36,361 nucleotides of DNA. Source: Candidatus Cryptobacteroides faecavium (GTDB lineage Bacteria; Bacteroidota; Bacteroidia; Bacteroidales; UBA932). The translations under genes and the position numbers were made by a program. This document shows positions 24,199-31,576 of this stretch, piece by piece; position 1 is the first letter of the stretch; each line of letters starts with the position of its first letter. Under the pieces are notes generated by a model. It did no database searches, was not told where the DNA came from, and worked only from the letters and a program-made list of their open reading frames with translations. The DNA lies in assembly GCA_017694995.1 (NCBI GenBank), contig JADIMB010000028.1, forward strand, positions 1 to 36,361. The letters run 5' to 3'.

Positions 24199-24860
24199 TG
24201 TCGGTACTTCTGAGTACGGCGTACTTCCCGCCTGTGCAATATTTCGCCGCCATGGCGAAGGGATTTACCCTGTCTGCGGACAGGGTAAATCCGTCTATAG
24301 TCTATCTGGAGGCATGCGAGAACTACCAGAAGCAGTCTTACCGCAACAGGTGCATGATATACTCACAGTCAGGTCCCGAAGCCCTCACCTTCCCGGTCAT
24401 ACATGAGAACGGGACTCATAAGCTCCCGATACGTGATATAAGGATAGACTATTCCAGGAACTGGACTGTGCAGCATGAAAGGGCCATCGCCTCGGCATAC
24501 GGGACATCGGCTTTCTTCGAGTACTACAGGGACGGGCTGTTTTCGATACTGGATTCAAGGCCGGAGAGGCTCTTCGACCTGAACCTTGAGATAATCAAGT
24601 TCTTCATAGACCAAACCGGCCTTCCTGTAGACCTGCGTATGACAGGAGAATATATCCCTGAAGGACATACAGACATGGAAGACATGAGGGAGCGCATACA
24701 TCCCAAGCGCCCTGATACAATCCTTGAGGACCTGGGACTGGCAAGGCCGTATTTCCAGGTCTTTTCCACGAGAGGAGGCTTCATACCTGGACTTTCCATT
24801 ATGGACCTGCTGTTCAATGAAGGTCCGGACTCCATCCTATACCTGAAAAGACTCTCCTGA
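24198..24860 (+). CDS. WbqC-like family protein
   Basis: A 220-residue protein of the WbqC-like family, named after an O-antigen cluster protein. Biochemical function is not established to my knowledge. Family features are the start LLSTAYFPPVQYFAAMAKG, the segment CENYQKQSYRNRCMIYS, LSFPV-like LTFPVIHENGTHKLPI, and the W-containing WTVQHERAIASAYGTSAFFEYY, ending with PYFQVF and GFIPGLSIMDLLFNEGP. The start is GTG at 24198, whose G is the last base of the lpxA stop, which implies translational coupling. Placement behind lpxA suggests an envelope glycan or lipid role, but that is inference from position. It converges on a GNAT gene with 23 bp between stops. Confidence 0.85.
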   Translation: MSVLLSTAYFPPVQYFAAMAKGFTLSADRVNPSIVYLEACENYQKQSYRNRCMIYSQSGPEALTFPVIHENGTHKLPIRDIRIDYSRNWTVQHERAIASAYGTSAFFEYYRDGLFSILDSRPERLFDLNLEIIKFFIDQTGLPVDLRMTGEYIPEGHTDMEDMRERIHPKRPDTILEDLGLARPYFQVFSTRGGFIPGLSIMDLLFNEGPDSILYLKRLS

Positions 24861-24883
24861 AGACCGATGTTCCTGTAGGAATA

Positions 24884-25402
24884 TCACATGCAGCCTGCGC
24901 CTGATGCCTTGCTGAAAAGCAGGTGAGGCATTTCCTTGTCCCGGTAAACGACGGTATGGCTTCCGCATTGTGCCATGCCCAGGGACAAAGCAACACGTAT
25001 GGAAGCTGTGTTCTGCGGCCTTATGCTGCAATATACCTCAGCAAGCCCCAGATCCACTGATGCATAGCGCAGGCATTCACGGGCGGCTTCGCTTGCATAG
25101 CCCATATGCCAGTAGCTGTCATCAAGGATGTAGCCGAGCTCCACAGCCTCCCGGCCGTTGATAGCTGTCTTCATCAGGCCTGCCTGACCTATGACTTTCC
25201 CCTCCGCTTTCAGTTCAAGGGCGAAATACCCGTACCCGTCATCACGGTATCTGGCCAGCTGGCGTTCTATCCACTGGACCACATCCGCATGTGTGAATCC
25301 GTGCTCCCATGCATACATGACCTCCGGCTTGCCCATGATGGCGAGCAGCGCCTCGGTATCCTGCATAGTAAATCTGCGTATTACAAGACGTTCCGTCTCC
25401 AT
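24884..25402 (-). CDS. RimJ/RimL-type GNAT N-acetyltransferase
   Basis: A 172-residue GNAT protein of the RimJ/RimL/ribosomal-protein acetyltransferase group. It begins METERLVIRRFTMQDTEALL, the standard opening of this family. It continues with YILDDSYWHMGYASEAARE (acetyl-CoA loop) and RPQNTASIRVALSLGM, and ends with HLLFSKASGAG. The open frame extends upstream to 25627 but that part is low-complexity sequence from the structured repeat. The promoter box at 25441-25434 and the family pattern fix the start at 25402 (25414 is the alternative). The target is unknown. Confidence 0.88.
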   Translation of the reverse strand: METERLVIRRFTMQDTEALLAIMGKPEVMYAWEHGFTHADVVQWIERQLARYRDDGYGYFALELKAEGKVIGQAGLMKTAINGREAVELGYILDDSYWHMGYASEAARECLRYASVDLGLAEVYCSIRPQNTASIRVALSLGMAQCGSHTVVYRDKEMPHLLFSKASGAGCM

Positions 25403-25433
25403 TTGAATTTCCATCCTCAGAAAAGAATTTCCG

Positions 25434-25441
25434 CAAAGGTA
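25434..25441 (-). promoter_or_regulatory. -7 box for the RimJ/RimL-type GNAT gene
   Basis: Minus-strand TACCTTTG lies 32 bp before the chosen start. It falls largely within the left arm of the 15-bp perfect stem that begins the structured repeat, so the repeat end may supply part of the promoter. Confidence 0.5.
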
Positions 25442-25639
25442 AGGATTTCCGGAGGAAATCCTTACCTTCCACCCCCTGTCACCTGTCGGTGACAGCCCCG
25501 CCGGGGCATGCGGCTTCGCTGTCGCTGCGCCGGCACCTGCGCTGCTTCGGCTTCCCTGACGGAATCCTCGCTGACGCTCCTGTGCGGCACTGTCGTGCCC
25601 TGTCAACCGGAAATCCTTCCTGTCCACCCCCTGTCACCT
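25436..25639. repeat. Hairpin-rich intergenic element bounded by an imperfect direct repeat
   Basis: It begins with a 15-bp perfect stem, 25436-25450 with 25454-25468, loop GGA. An 8-bp stem follows (25476-25483 with 25488-25495, CTGTCACC/GGTGACAG), then GCCCC-GCC-GGGGC (25495-25507). Further right is GGCAC-tgtc-GTGCC. A segment of about 31 bp, GGAAATCCTT then CCACCCCCTGTCACCT, is present at 25454-25484 and again at 25609-25639, with the 16-bp CCACCCCCTGTCACCT identical and 155 bp apart. No credible gene crosses it. It may be a miniature mobile or REP-type repeat, or a structured RNA. Confidence 0.55.
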
Positions 25640-25688
25640 CCGCGCCGGAAGACCTGTCTAAAATTTTTAACAGATTCTGATAGAAAAA

Positions 25689-25720
25689 TTTGGTTTATAA
25701 AATAAACTACTTTATATTTG
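25689..25720 (+). promoter_or_regulatory. Full-consensus promoter of the membrane protein and regulator pair
   Basis: TTTG (25689-25692) and TATATTTG (25713-25720) are separated by exactly 20 bp, the complete Bacteroidota -33/-7 consensus. The spacer contains the palindrome GTTTATAAAATAAAC directly after the -33 box. Confidence 0.75.
25693..25707 (+). promoter_or_regulatory. Operator 1, GTTTATnnnATAAAC, between -33 and -7
   Basis: GTTTATAAAATAAAC is a palindrome with 6-bp half-sites around AAA. It lies wholly inside the promoter spacer, where a bound protein would exclude polymerase. The exact reverse complement recurs at 25771-25785. Confidence 0.7.
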
Positions 25721-25770
25721 TATCAAAAGCAGGAGAGATGCGCACTCCCTGCTTTTTAAAGCCGGCGTTG

Positions 25771-25785
25771 GTTTATTTTATAAAC
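25771..25785 (+). promoter_or_regulatory. Operator 2, GTTTATnnnATAAAC, in the leader
   Basis: GTTTATTTTATAAAC is the reverse complement of operator 1, with the same 6-bp half-sites. It lies 18 bp before the membrane-protein start and 78 bp, centre to centre, from operator 1. Two sites allow cooperative binding or looping. Confidence 0.65.
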
Positions 25786-25803
25786 TCCTTAAAAAACAAA
25801 ACA

Positions 25804-26421
25804 ATGGAAGAAAAGAATTTTACGGAAAAAGAGAGCCTGGAACTGATTTCCAGCATGATAAGCAAGACCAGGCAGAGGCTTGAAGTCGGGAGTGGCAATG
25901 TGTTCCTGTACTATGGCTACAGCGCCCTTGCAATCTCTGTTGCGACATTCCTCGTATCATATCTGACCGGGAGCAATATATGGAACGTACTGTGGTTCCT
26001 GATGTTCGTCCCTATGGCAGTGATAATGGGCAAAAGCCAGAAAAACAAGCCAGAAGTGACCACATACACAGACAGGATGCTGGAGAACACATGGAAGATC
26101 GTCGGATTGCTGATGATACTGTCAGTGGCGGTGATCGCGGTAAACGGTTTTTTCACAAAAGTGTTCTGCTTCTCTCCGATGCTGCCGCTGTCTCTGATGA
26201 TAGTGAGCATAGGCTCGATGCTTACTGGACTGACAGTCAATGAAAACAACATAACGGCAATCTCCATAGCAGGATTCATCATTCCTGTCAAGCTGCTGAT
26301 TGACATGAGGCTGGGTCACTACTATGTACCGGTGTGGGATCTGATGGCCGGACTGTCGTTCGTACTTACCCTGGTGATACCGGGGCATATCCTCAACCGC
26401 AAATCCGGGAAAACGTTATGA
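25804..26421 (+). CDS. Small membrane protein of unknown function, paired with a winged-helix regulator
   Basis: A 205-residue protein. The N-terminal cytoplasmic segment has the motif EKESLELISSMISKTRQRLE, followed by GNVFLYYGYSALAISVATF (first membrane span). About five or six spans in three hairpins follow: VLWFLMFVPMAVIMG, IVGLLMILSVAVIAVNGFF, LPLSLMIVSIGSMLTGL, AISIAGFIIPVKLLI and MAGLSFVLTLVIPG. I know similar proteins in Bacteroidota next to small winged-helix genes, without an assigned function. The start at 25804 follows operator 2. The longer frame reaching back to 25690 would run through the promoter and is rejected. Its stop overlaps the regulator start as ATGA. It may sense a membrane or stress signal; this is inference. 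Confidence 0.8.
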   Translation: MEEKNFTEKESLELISSMISKTRQRLEVGSGNVFLYYGYSALAISVATFLVSYLTGSNIWNVLWFLMFVPMAVIMGKSQKNKPEVTTYTDRMLENTWKIVGLLMILSVAVIAVNGFFTKVFCFSPMLPLSLMIVSIGSMLTGLTVNENNITAISIAGFIIPVKLLIDMRLGHYYVPVWDLMAGLSFVLTLVIPGHILNRKSGKTL

Positions 26422-26699
26422 AAGAGCTGGATCCGTTGCTCCATTCGCAGCTGAGGCTGTCGGTGATGTCCCTGCTGCTGAGTGTGGAAGAGGCCGATTT
26501 CGTCTGGCTGAAAGAAAAGACAGAGGCGACATCCGGTAACCTGAGCGTACAGATAGACAAGCTCGCCGAAGCGGGATACATCAGTGTCCGCAAAGAGATT
26601 GTCGGGAAAAAGCCGCGCACTACATGTGCCATGACCGAGAAAGGCCGTCAGGCTATGGACGTATATATCAGCACTCTGAGAGAATACCTCCATATCTGA
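26418..26699 (+). CDS. Winged-helix transcriptional regulator (HTH_34 type)
   Basis: A 93-residue DNA-binding protein consisting almost only of one winged-helix domain, matching the pattern of the HTH_34 family (PF13601). It opens LDPLLHSQLRLSVMSLLLSV, has the recognition helix TSGNLSVQIDKLAEAGYI at about 38-55, and the wing VRKEIVGKKPRTTCAMTEKG. Such proteins usually bind as dimers to palindromes. The two GTTTATnnnATAAAC sites in the promoter of its own operon are the obvious target, so autorepression is likely. It overlaps the membrane-protein gene by four bases (ATGA). The inducing signal is unknown. Confidence 0.88.
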   Translation: MKELDPLLHSQLRLSVMSLLLSVEEADFVWLKEKTEATSGNLSVQIDKLAEAGYISVRKEIVGKKPRTTCAMTEKGRQAMDVYISTLREYLHI

Positions 26700-26757
26700 G
26701 CGATGGCCGCAGACGCCTGCCGACCCGGCATGCCATGAGGGGTATCCGGCCAGAATG

Positions 26758-26794
26758 AGAGAGGGGGCCATGCTACCTGCACAGTCCCCTCTCT
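26758..26794. terminator. 9-bp stem between convergent genes
   Basis: AGAGAGGGG (26758-26766) and CCCCTCTCT (26786-26794) are perfect inverted repeats with a 19-nt loop. They lie between the regulator stop and the stop of the peptidase on the other strand. No T-run follows on either side, so termination is inferred from position only. Confidence 0.4.
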
Positions 26795-26824
26795 TGGCTT
26801 GCATACGTATGGAGCCGTCTTGAC

Positions 26825-29800
26825 CTACCAGCGATCAGGATCGGCATCTATCTGCTTAAGAAGCTCCCGGACAGCCACTTCCAGCTGTTCGTCACGTCCT
26901 TCTATGATTTCTTCCGGCTTGTTCCTTACGAGGAAGTCAGGCTCAAGCTGCGAATTCTCCAGGTAATGCCCGTCACGGGTTCTGTAGCCTATGACAGGGA
27001 TTCCGAAATACATTGAAGGGTCCTGGAGTGTCTCCCAGTTCACGGAAGTCATCGTTCCCGGGACCGGCATCCCGACTATCGAGCCGAGCCCCTGGTGCTG
27101 ATAGACCCACGGGGTGCCATGTGCGTTGGAGTAGTTGTCCTCGCTGACAAGCATGATGGAGTGCTTGTTGTACCTGCGGGACGGCATGTCGCACACGACA
27201 GTGCCCTGGATGACCTGCTCCAGATACTTCTCCCCGCTGAAAAGGATCTCAATGTCCTCGTGGAGACGTCCGCCGCCGTTGTGGCGAGTATCTATCACAA
27301 TCCCGTCACGCAGGTTGTATTTGCCCAGGATGTCGGCATATACGTCACGGTAGCTTCCGTCCGCCATGGAACGGATATGTACATACCCGAGGCGTCCTCC
27401 TGAAAGGCTATCCACGGCGGCTGCACGGCTCTTGACCCACCTGCGGTACAGCATCTCGTTCTGTTCCCCGGCGGAGACAGGCTTGGCGACCTCCTCCCAG
27501 CGCTCCTTAGAGGCGGGGTCATAGAAAGAGAACAGCACCTGGACACCCTGCTTGCCGTTTATCAGAGGGAACCAGTCCTCCCCTGCCACCACCGGCTCGC
27601 CGTCTATCTTTTCGAGGACAGTCCCCTTCTTCACCTTCGACCCGGCCACGGAGAACGGGCCGCCCTCCAGCACCTCATCTATTTTCAGACCGTCGCCGTC
27701 ATAGCCCTGGTCGAAAAGCAGCCCGAGGGCCGGGGTCGGCTTCTCTGCAGGCACTCCCCTGTAGCCGGACCCTGTATGGGAGACGTTCAGCTCGCCGAGA
27801 ATCTCGGAAAGCATCTCGGAGAAGTCATAATTGTTGTTGATATGGGCAAGGAAAGGCTCATAGTCCTTCTGCAGGCGGTCCAGGTCCACTCCATGATAGT
27901 CCGCGCTGTAGAATTTACGTTTCTCCTGCTTGAACACATGGTCGAACATGTACGCTCTCTCGGCTGCACGGTCAAGATCCATTTCCATATTGAAGTCAAT
28001 AGGCTTCAACTGCTTATTTCCCAACGACATGACCTGAGGACGGCGTCCGAGGATGTAAAGGTTCTTCCCTTCATTGTCGATGTGCATCGCCCCGGCAGGG
28101 ACTCCTTTTTTCACAAGGGAGATCTCCCCTGTCCTTGGCTTGAGCTCCCACAGGTCGAAACCTTTCTCGAAGGAACTCAGGAAATACAGTGACTCGCCGT
28201 CCTCTGTCATGGCTGCGGAAACCAGGCTGGAGGACATCGGGGTAAGGCGCATCACCCGGTCTTCAAGGCCGTCCAGCTCCACGGTGATGGCCTTGTCTTC
28301 CTGTGTATCTTCCTTCTCACCGTCCTTGTCCTTCCCGGCATCTCCATCCTTCTTCCCTTTCCTGTCCTTGGAGTCTTTCTTCTCCTCCTGAACTTCTTTC
28401 TCCTTCTTCTCCGCAGCCTCTTTCTTCTCCTTGTAAAGGGCGTATTCCTCCTCGGACATGTTGAACTCGTCGTATGCCTTGCGGTTCATGAAAGCTATGA
28501 ACACGTCATCCTGGCTGCCCCACGAGGCATGGGAGCGGAGTCCCAGCCTGTTAGAGACAAAGATGAGCGCATTCCCGTCCATCACCCACTGCGGAGAGAC
28601 ATCTATATACCCGCTGCTGGTGACATTGTGGATACTGTCCCCGCCGGCTGCCGAGACGATGCCGATGTCGCTGTAAGGGTCGCGGCGGTTTGTAATCAGG
28701 GTCAGGGCAAACCATTTGCCGTCAGGGGACCAGTCATACTCGAACTCCCCGTAATGCTGGCTTCCGTCGGTGATCTGGCGGACCTTTCCGGTCCCGAGGT
28801 CAAGGACCTTGAGTATATTGCGGTTTTCCAGGAACGCGAGCTCCTTGCCGTCAGGAGAGAATGAAGGATATGTCCTCTCGGCCTTGGTGTCCTTGAAAAG
28901 AGGTTCCTCGTCTATCAGGGTGGCGTATGCGAAATGCAGGTCATCCTCCCTCTGCATGGTGGCCTTGTAGAGATTCCAGCGGCCGTCTCTCTCAGAAGCA
29001 TAGACAATAGTCTTGCCGTCAGGGGAAACGGTCAGTCCCTCCTCCGCCTCTGCCGTATGCGTAATCTGCCTGGTGGTGCCGTATTCATCCGTGGTGGCGA
29101 ACACCTCGCCGCGGCTCAGCAGGACGATCTCCTTCCCGTCGTCGGACACCGCCATCTCGTCCACGCCTCCCGGCCTTATAGAGGATGGATACTCAGGGCT
29201 GTCCCCGGAAATGGACACGTGCACCTTCCCGGGTTTCCCGCCCTCGGTCATGGTATATATCTCACCTCTGTATCCGAAACAGAGCGTACCGTTTTCCGCA
29301 CGGCTGAGGAAGCGGACCGGATGCCCCTCAAAATGGGTAAGGGCCGTGGCGTTTTCCGCATCGTCCACAAGGGCCGAATACACATTGAACGACCCTCCGT
29401 CGCGCTCGCTCAGGAATACCATCCTACCGTCACCGGCAAAGACAGGGTCCCGGTCCTCCCCGGGATTGGCGGTAATACGGGTATGTGTCCCTTCCTCTGC
29501 ATCATAATAATAGATGTTGCGTGCCACAGAGGATGTATGGTGCTTGCGCCAGATGTTCTCGCTGCCTGTACGGTCATAATACAGGAATGATTCCCCGTCA
29601 GGTCCGAAGCTCACGGAGCATACAGGAGTGGCTGTCACCAGTTCCGGACGCCCGCCTCCTGACTTTACCCGGTAAAGTTCTGTAACCCAAGACGATGACC
29701 ACATCGCACTTGATGCCGGGTCCTGGATGGCGGCAGAAAAATAGATATACTTGTCGTCAGGCGAGAATGCCAGAGGTGTCTCGGTGCCGGAATGGGTGGT

Positions 29801-30136
29801 GATCCTTACGGCGTTGCCGCCCCCGGTCCCGACTGTGAAGATATCCATGCCCCCGAAACGGTCGGAGACGAATGCTATTGTCCTGGAGTCGTTGGACCAT
29901 ACAGGCTGCGACTCGAATGAAGCGGATGAAGTAAGGCGCACAGCCTCCCCTCCGGATACAGGTACATAGTAGATGTCCCCTCTGTACGAAAAGGCTATCA
30001 TGGTCCCGTCCGGGGAAATCTTCGGATACCTCATCCAGAGAGGCGCAACGCCGTCGTCTGCAGAAGCGGCGGCCGAGACAGCCATTCCCCCGCACAGGAG
30101 GATGGCCGCAAACATCAGATAAACGTGTCTTTTCAT
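26825..30136 (-). CDS. Tricorn-like S41 peptidase, exported
   Basis: A 1103-residue homologue of tricorn protease with a signal peptide (KRHVYLMFAAILLCGGMAVSA). The N-terminal half is beta-propeller, with TolB/PD40-type repeats such as YPKISPDGTMIAFSYRGDIYYV, PVWSNDSRTIAFVSDR and PSFSPDGKELAFLE. A very charged Lys/Glu/Asp linker lies at about 563-617, inside the second propeller. A PDZ-like segment (GLKIDEVLEGGPF...LEKIDGEPV) is near 815-850. The catalytic set is Ser786-His787 in LNVSHTGSGY, the nucleophile Ser1003 in EDNYSNAHG, and the acidic region NKPEEIIEGRDEQLE near the end. The start at 30136 gives a proper signal peptide and a leader after the -7 box at 30187-30180. It probably degrades peptides in the periplasm. 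Confidence 0.93.
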   Translation of the reverse strand: MKRHVYLMFAAILLCGGMAVSAAASADDGVAPLWMRYPKISPDGTMIAFSYRGDIYYVPVSGGEAVRLTSSASFESQPVWSNDSRTIAFVSDRFGGMDIFTVGTGGGNAVRITTHSGTETPLAFSPDDKYIYFSAAIQDPASSAMWSSSWVTELYRVKSGGGRPELVTATPVCSVSFGPDGESFLYYDRTGSENIWRKHHTSSVARNIYYYDAEEGTHTRITANPGEDRDPVFAGDGRMVFLSERDGGSFNVYSALVDDAENATALTHFEGHPVRFLSRAENGTLCFGYRGEIYTMTEGGKPGKVHVSISGDSPEYPSSIRPGGVDEMAVSDDGKEIVLLSRGEVFATTDEYGTTRQITHTAEAEEGLTVSPDGKTIVYASERDGRWNLYKATMQREDDLHFAYATLIDEEPLFKDTKAERTYPSFSPDGKELAFLENRNILKVLDLGTGKVRQITDGSQHYGEFEYDWSPDGKWFALTLITNRRDPYSDIGIVSAAGGDSIHNVTSSGYIDVSPQWVMDGNALIFVSNRLGLRSHASWGSQDDVFIAFMNRKAYDEFNMSEEEYALYKEKKEAAEKKEKEVQEEKKDSKDRKGKKDGDAGKDKDGEKEDTQEDKAITVELDGLEDRVMRLTPMSSSLVSAAMTEDGESLYFLSSFEKGFDLWELKPRTGEISLVKKGVPAGAMHIDNEGKNLYILGRRPQVMSLGNKQLKPIDFNMEMDLDRAAERAYMFDHVFKQEKRKFYSADYHGVDLDRLQKDYEPFLAHINNNYDFSEMLSEILGELNVSHTGSGYRGVPAEKPTPALGLLFDQGYDGDGLKIDEVLEGGPFSVAGSKVKKGTVLEKIDGEPVVAGEDWFPLINGKQGVQVLFSFYDPASKERWEEVAKPVSAGEQNEMLYRRWVKSRAAAVDSLSGGRLGYVHIRSMADGSYRDVYADILGKYNLRDGIVIDTRHNGGGRLHEDIEILFSGEKYLEQVIQGTVVCDMPSRRYNKHSIMLVSEDNYSNAHGTPWVYQHQGLGSIVGMPVPGTMTSVNWETLQDPSMYFGIPVIGYRTRDGHYLENSQLEPDFLVRNKPEEIIEGRDEQLEVAVRELLKQIDADPDRW

Positions 30137-30179
30137 GCGAATATAAATTAATCTAAATCTCACCTAATTCTCAGGACGG

Positions 30180-30187
30180 CAAAATTA
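30180..30187 (-). promoter_or_regulatory. -7 box for the tricorn-like peptidase
   Basis: Minus-strand TAATTTTG matches TAnnTTTG, with a leader of about 37 nt to the ATG at 30136. That distance rules against the upstream in-frame ATG at 30163. Confidence 0.5.
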
Positions 30188-30219
30188 ATTACTTCTCAAA
30201 CATTTTCCTCAAAAAAGTA

Positions 30220-30227
30220 TATATTTG
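30220..30227 (+). promoter_or_regulatory. -7 box for the small lipoprotein operon
   Basis: TATATTTG matches the consensus. It lies 73 bp upstream of the lipoprotein ATG and diverges from the peptidase promoter 33 bp away. Confidence 0.55.
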
Positions 30228-30300
30228 CATCCGCCGGAGAAACACCGGACCTGCACGTGCTTATGGCACATTATACGGACAATTGAAATTTAAAGATATA

Positions 30301-30666
30301 ATGAAACATCTCAAAGTATTCATCTTCACCGCAATGGCAGCCCTTTCGCTGTCATCGTGCGGAATTACGGGCCACCAGGTATCCAACTACAACGTGGCAC
30401 AGACCCAGCTGCAGCTCTCGCAAAAGAATTTCAAGGTGGTGGGCAATGTAGAGGGTTCTTCCCACGCGACCTATGTGCTGGGTATAGGCGGCATATCCAG
30501 ACGGGCGATAAAGGAAAACGCCATCGCGGACATGTACAGGAACGCCAACCTCACAGGGGCCCAGATGGTTACAAACATCACCACCACGGTAAAGCGCCGC
30601 TTCTATCTGTTCTGGAGCCAGTACGATTACATAGCTTCAGGCCAGATAATCGAATTCACGGAGTAA
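30301..30666 (+). CDS. Small lipoprotein, DUF6567-like
   Basis: A 121-residue protein with a lipoprotein signal: FIFTAMAALSLSSCG, lipobox LSSC with Cys20. The mature part has LSQKNFKVVGNVEGSSHATYVL, GIGGISRRAIKENAIADMYR and ANLTGAQMVTNITTTVKRRF, then ASGQIIEF. This resembles the small Bacteroidota lipoprotein family DUF6567 as I remember it; the assignment is from memory. The function is unknown. A TTG 18 bp upstream is in frame but the ATG gives a normal signal peptide. It is followed after 22 bp by a barrel-like protein gene in the same direction, so the two probably act at the same membrane. Confidence 0.8.
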   Translation: MKHLKVFIFTAMAALSLSSCGITGHQVSNYNVAQTQLQLSQKNFKVVGNVEGSSHATYVLGIGGISRRAIKENAIADMYRNANLTGAQMVTNITTTVKRRFYLFWSQYDYIASGQIIEFTE

Positions 30667-30688
30667 ACGCTGTAAAAATCCTTCCCGA

Positions 30689-31546
30689 ATGAAAAGACTT
30701 GCACTTTTTATCATTCTGCTCACAGCCTGCGCAGCTGCAGCAGAAGCACAATACAGAATAGACGTGATCACCCTGAAGAACGGGGCGGAGCTGAAAGGAG
30801 AGATAATAGCCAGGGATTCCTCGTACGTCATATTCAAGACCGCCGACGGGACCCTCACCAAACAGATACAGACATCGGAAATAACCTCGGAGAGCCGGCA
30901 GGAGCTTTCCGCGTCGCAGTATAGGGAGATAGGAGGAGACATCCCGAAGGTGTTCACTCCGTCATCAAGGGAAAAAGGGTACGGTGCATACGTCGACATT
31001 CTGGCCGGCACATCCACAATATACCCCGGCTGGTTCGACCTGACCACATCGCACGGATATTTCATCACCCCGCAGGTGTTTGTCGGAGGAGGTGCCGGAC
31101 TGAGCCTGAAGCTCGCCTATTCAGGGTATGACTATAATGGAGCAATAAGGCGCACGTCAATGTCAGTTCCGGTATTCGCCACGGCAAGATATTATTTCAT
31201 AAACAACAGGAAATGCAGCCCCTACATCGACGGCAAGGCCGGGTACGCCATACCTGTTTATGATGCCATAGACGCCACAGAGGCATACAACACATCTATA
31301 AACGGCGTATTCCAGTACAGGGCAATCCGGTCCAAAGGATTCTATTTCAACATCTCTGTCGGAGTCGAGATAAACAGGTTCACACTCTCCCTGGGACTCA
31401 CCGGGACGAACTCGCAGGATATAGAGTTCAATGAAGACCTCTACATCGACTATCCGGACATGATGTCCAGCCGCTGGACCGGATACAGCAACTTTTACAG
31501 ATACATGGATGCAGCCTGGTTCATAAATTTCGGCTACCGGTTCTGA
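30689..31546 (+). CDS. Predicted outer-membrane beta-barrel-like protein
   Basis: A 285-residue exported protein of unknown function. The signal peptide is LALFIILLTACAAAAEA, cut before QYRIDV. A short domain, VITLKNGAELKGEIIARDSS, follows; this pattern of a strand-rich N-terminal module is common in Bacteroidota envelope proteins. From about residue 95 the sequence alternates polar and aromatic residues in glycine-containing strands (GAYVDILAGTSTIYPGWFD, PQVFVGGGAGLSLKLAYSGY, FYFNISVGVEINRFTLSLGL). It ends with an aromatic residue (FGYRF), the classical barrel end signal. The next gene, folP, starts 30 bp later. Confidence 0.75.
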   Translation: MKRLALFIILLTACAAAAEAQYRIDVITLKNGAELKGEIIARDSSYVIFKTADGTLTKQIQTSEITSESRQELSASQYREIGGDIPKVFTPSSREKGYGAYVDILAGTSTIYPGWFDLTTSHGYFITPQVFVGGGAGLSLKLAYSGYDYNGAIRRTSMSVPVFATARYYFINNRKCSPYIDGKAGYAIPVYDAIDATEAYNTSINGVFQYRAIRSKGFYFNISVGVEINRFTLSLGLTGTNSQDIEFNEDLYIDYPDMMSSRWTGYSNFYRYMDAAWFINFGYRF

Positions 31547-31576
31547 AATAAGCGGATTTCAGCGGCTTCTGCCGGG

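Noticed and set aside
25403..25627. N-terminal extension of the RimJ/RimL-type GNAT
   Set aside because: The extension is low-complexity translation of the structured repeat, runs through the promoter box, and the family starts at METERLV.
25436..25639. CRISPR array
   Set aside because: Only two copies of the repeat 155 bp apart, no regular spacers and no cas genes.
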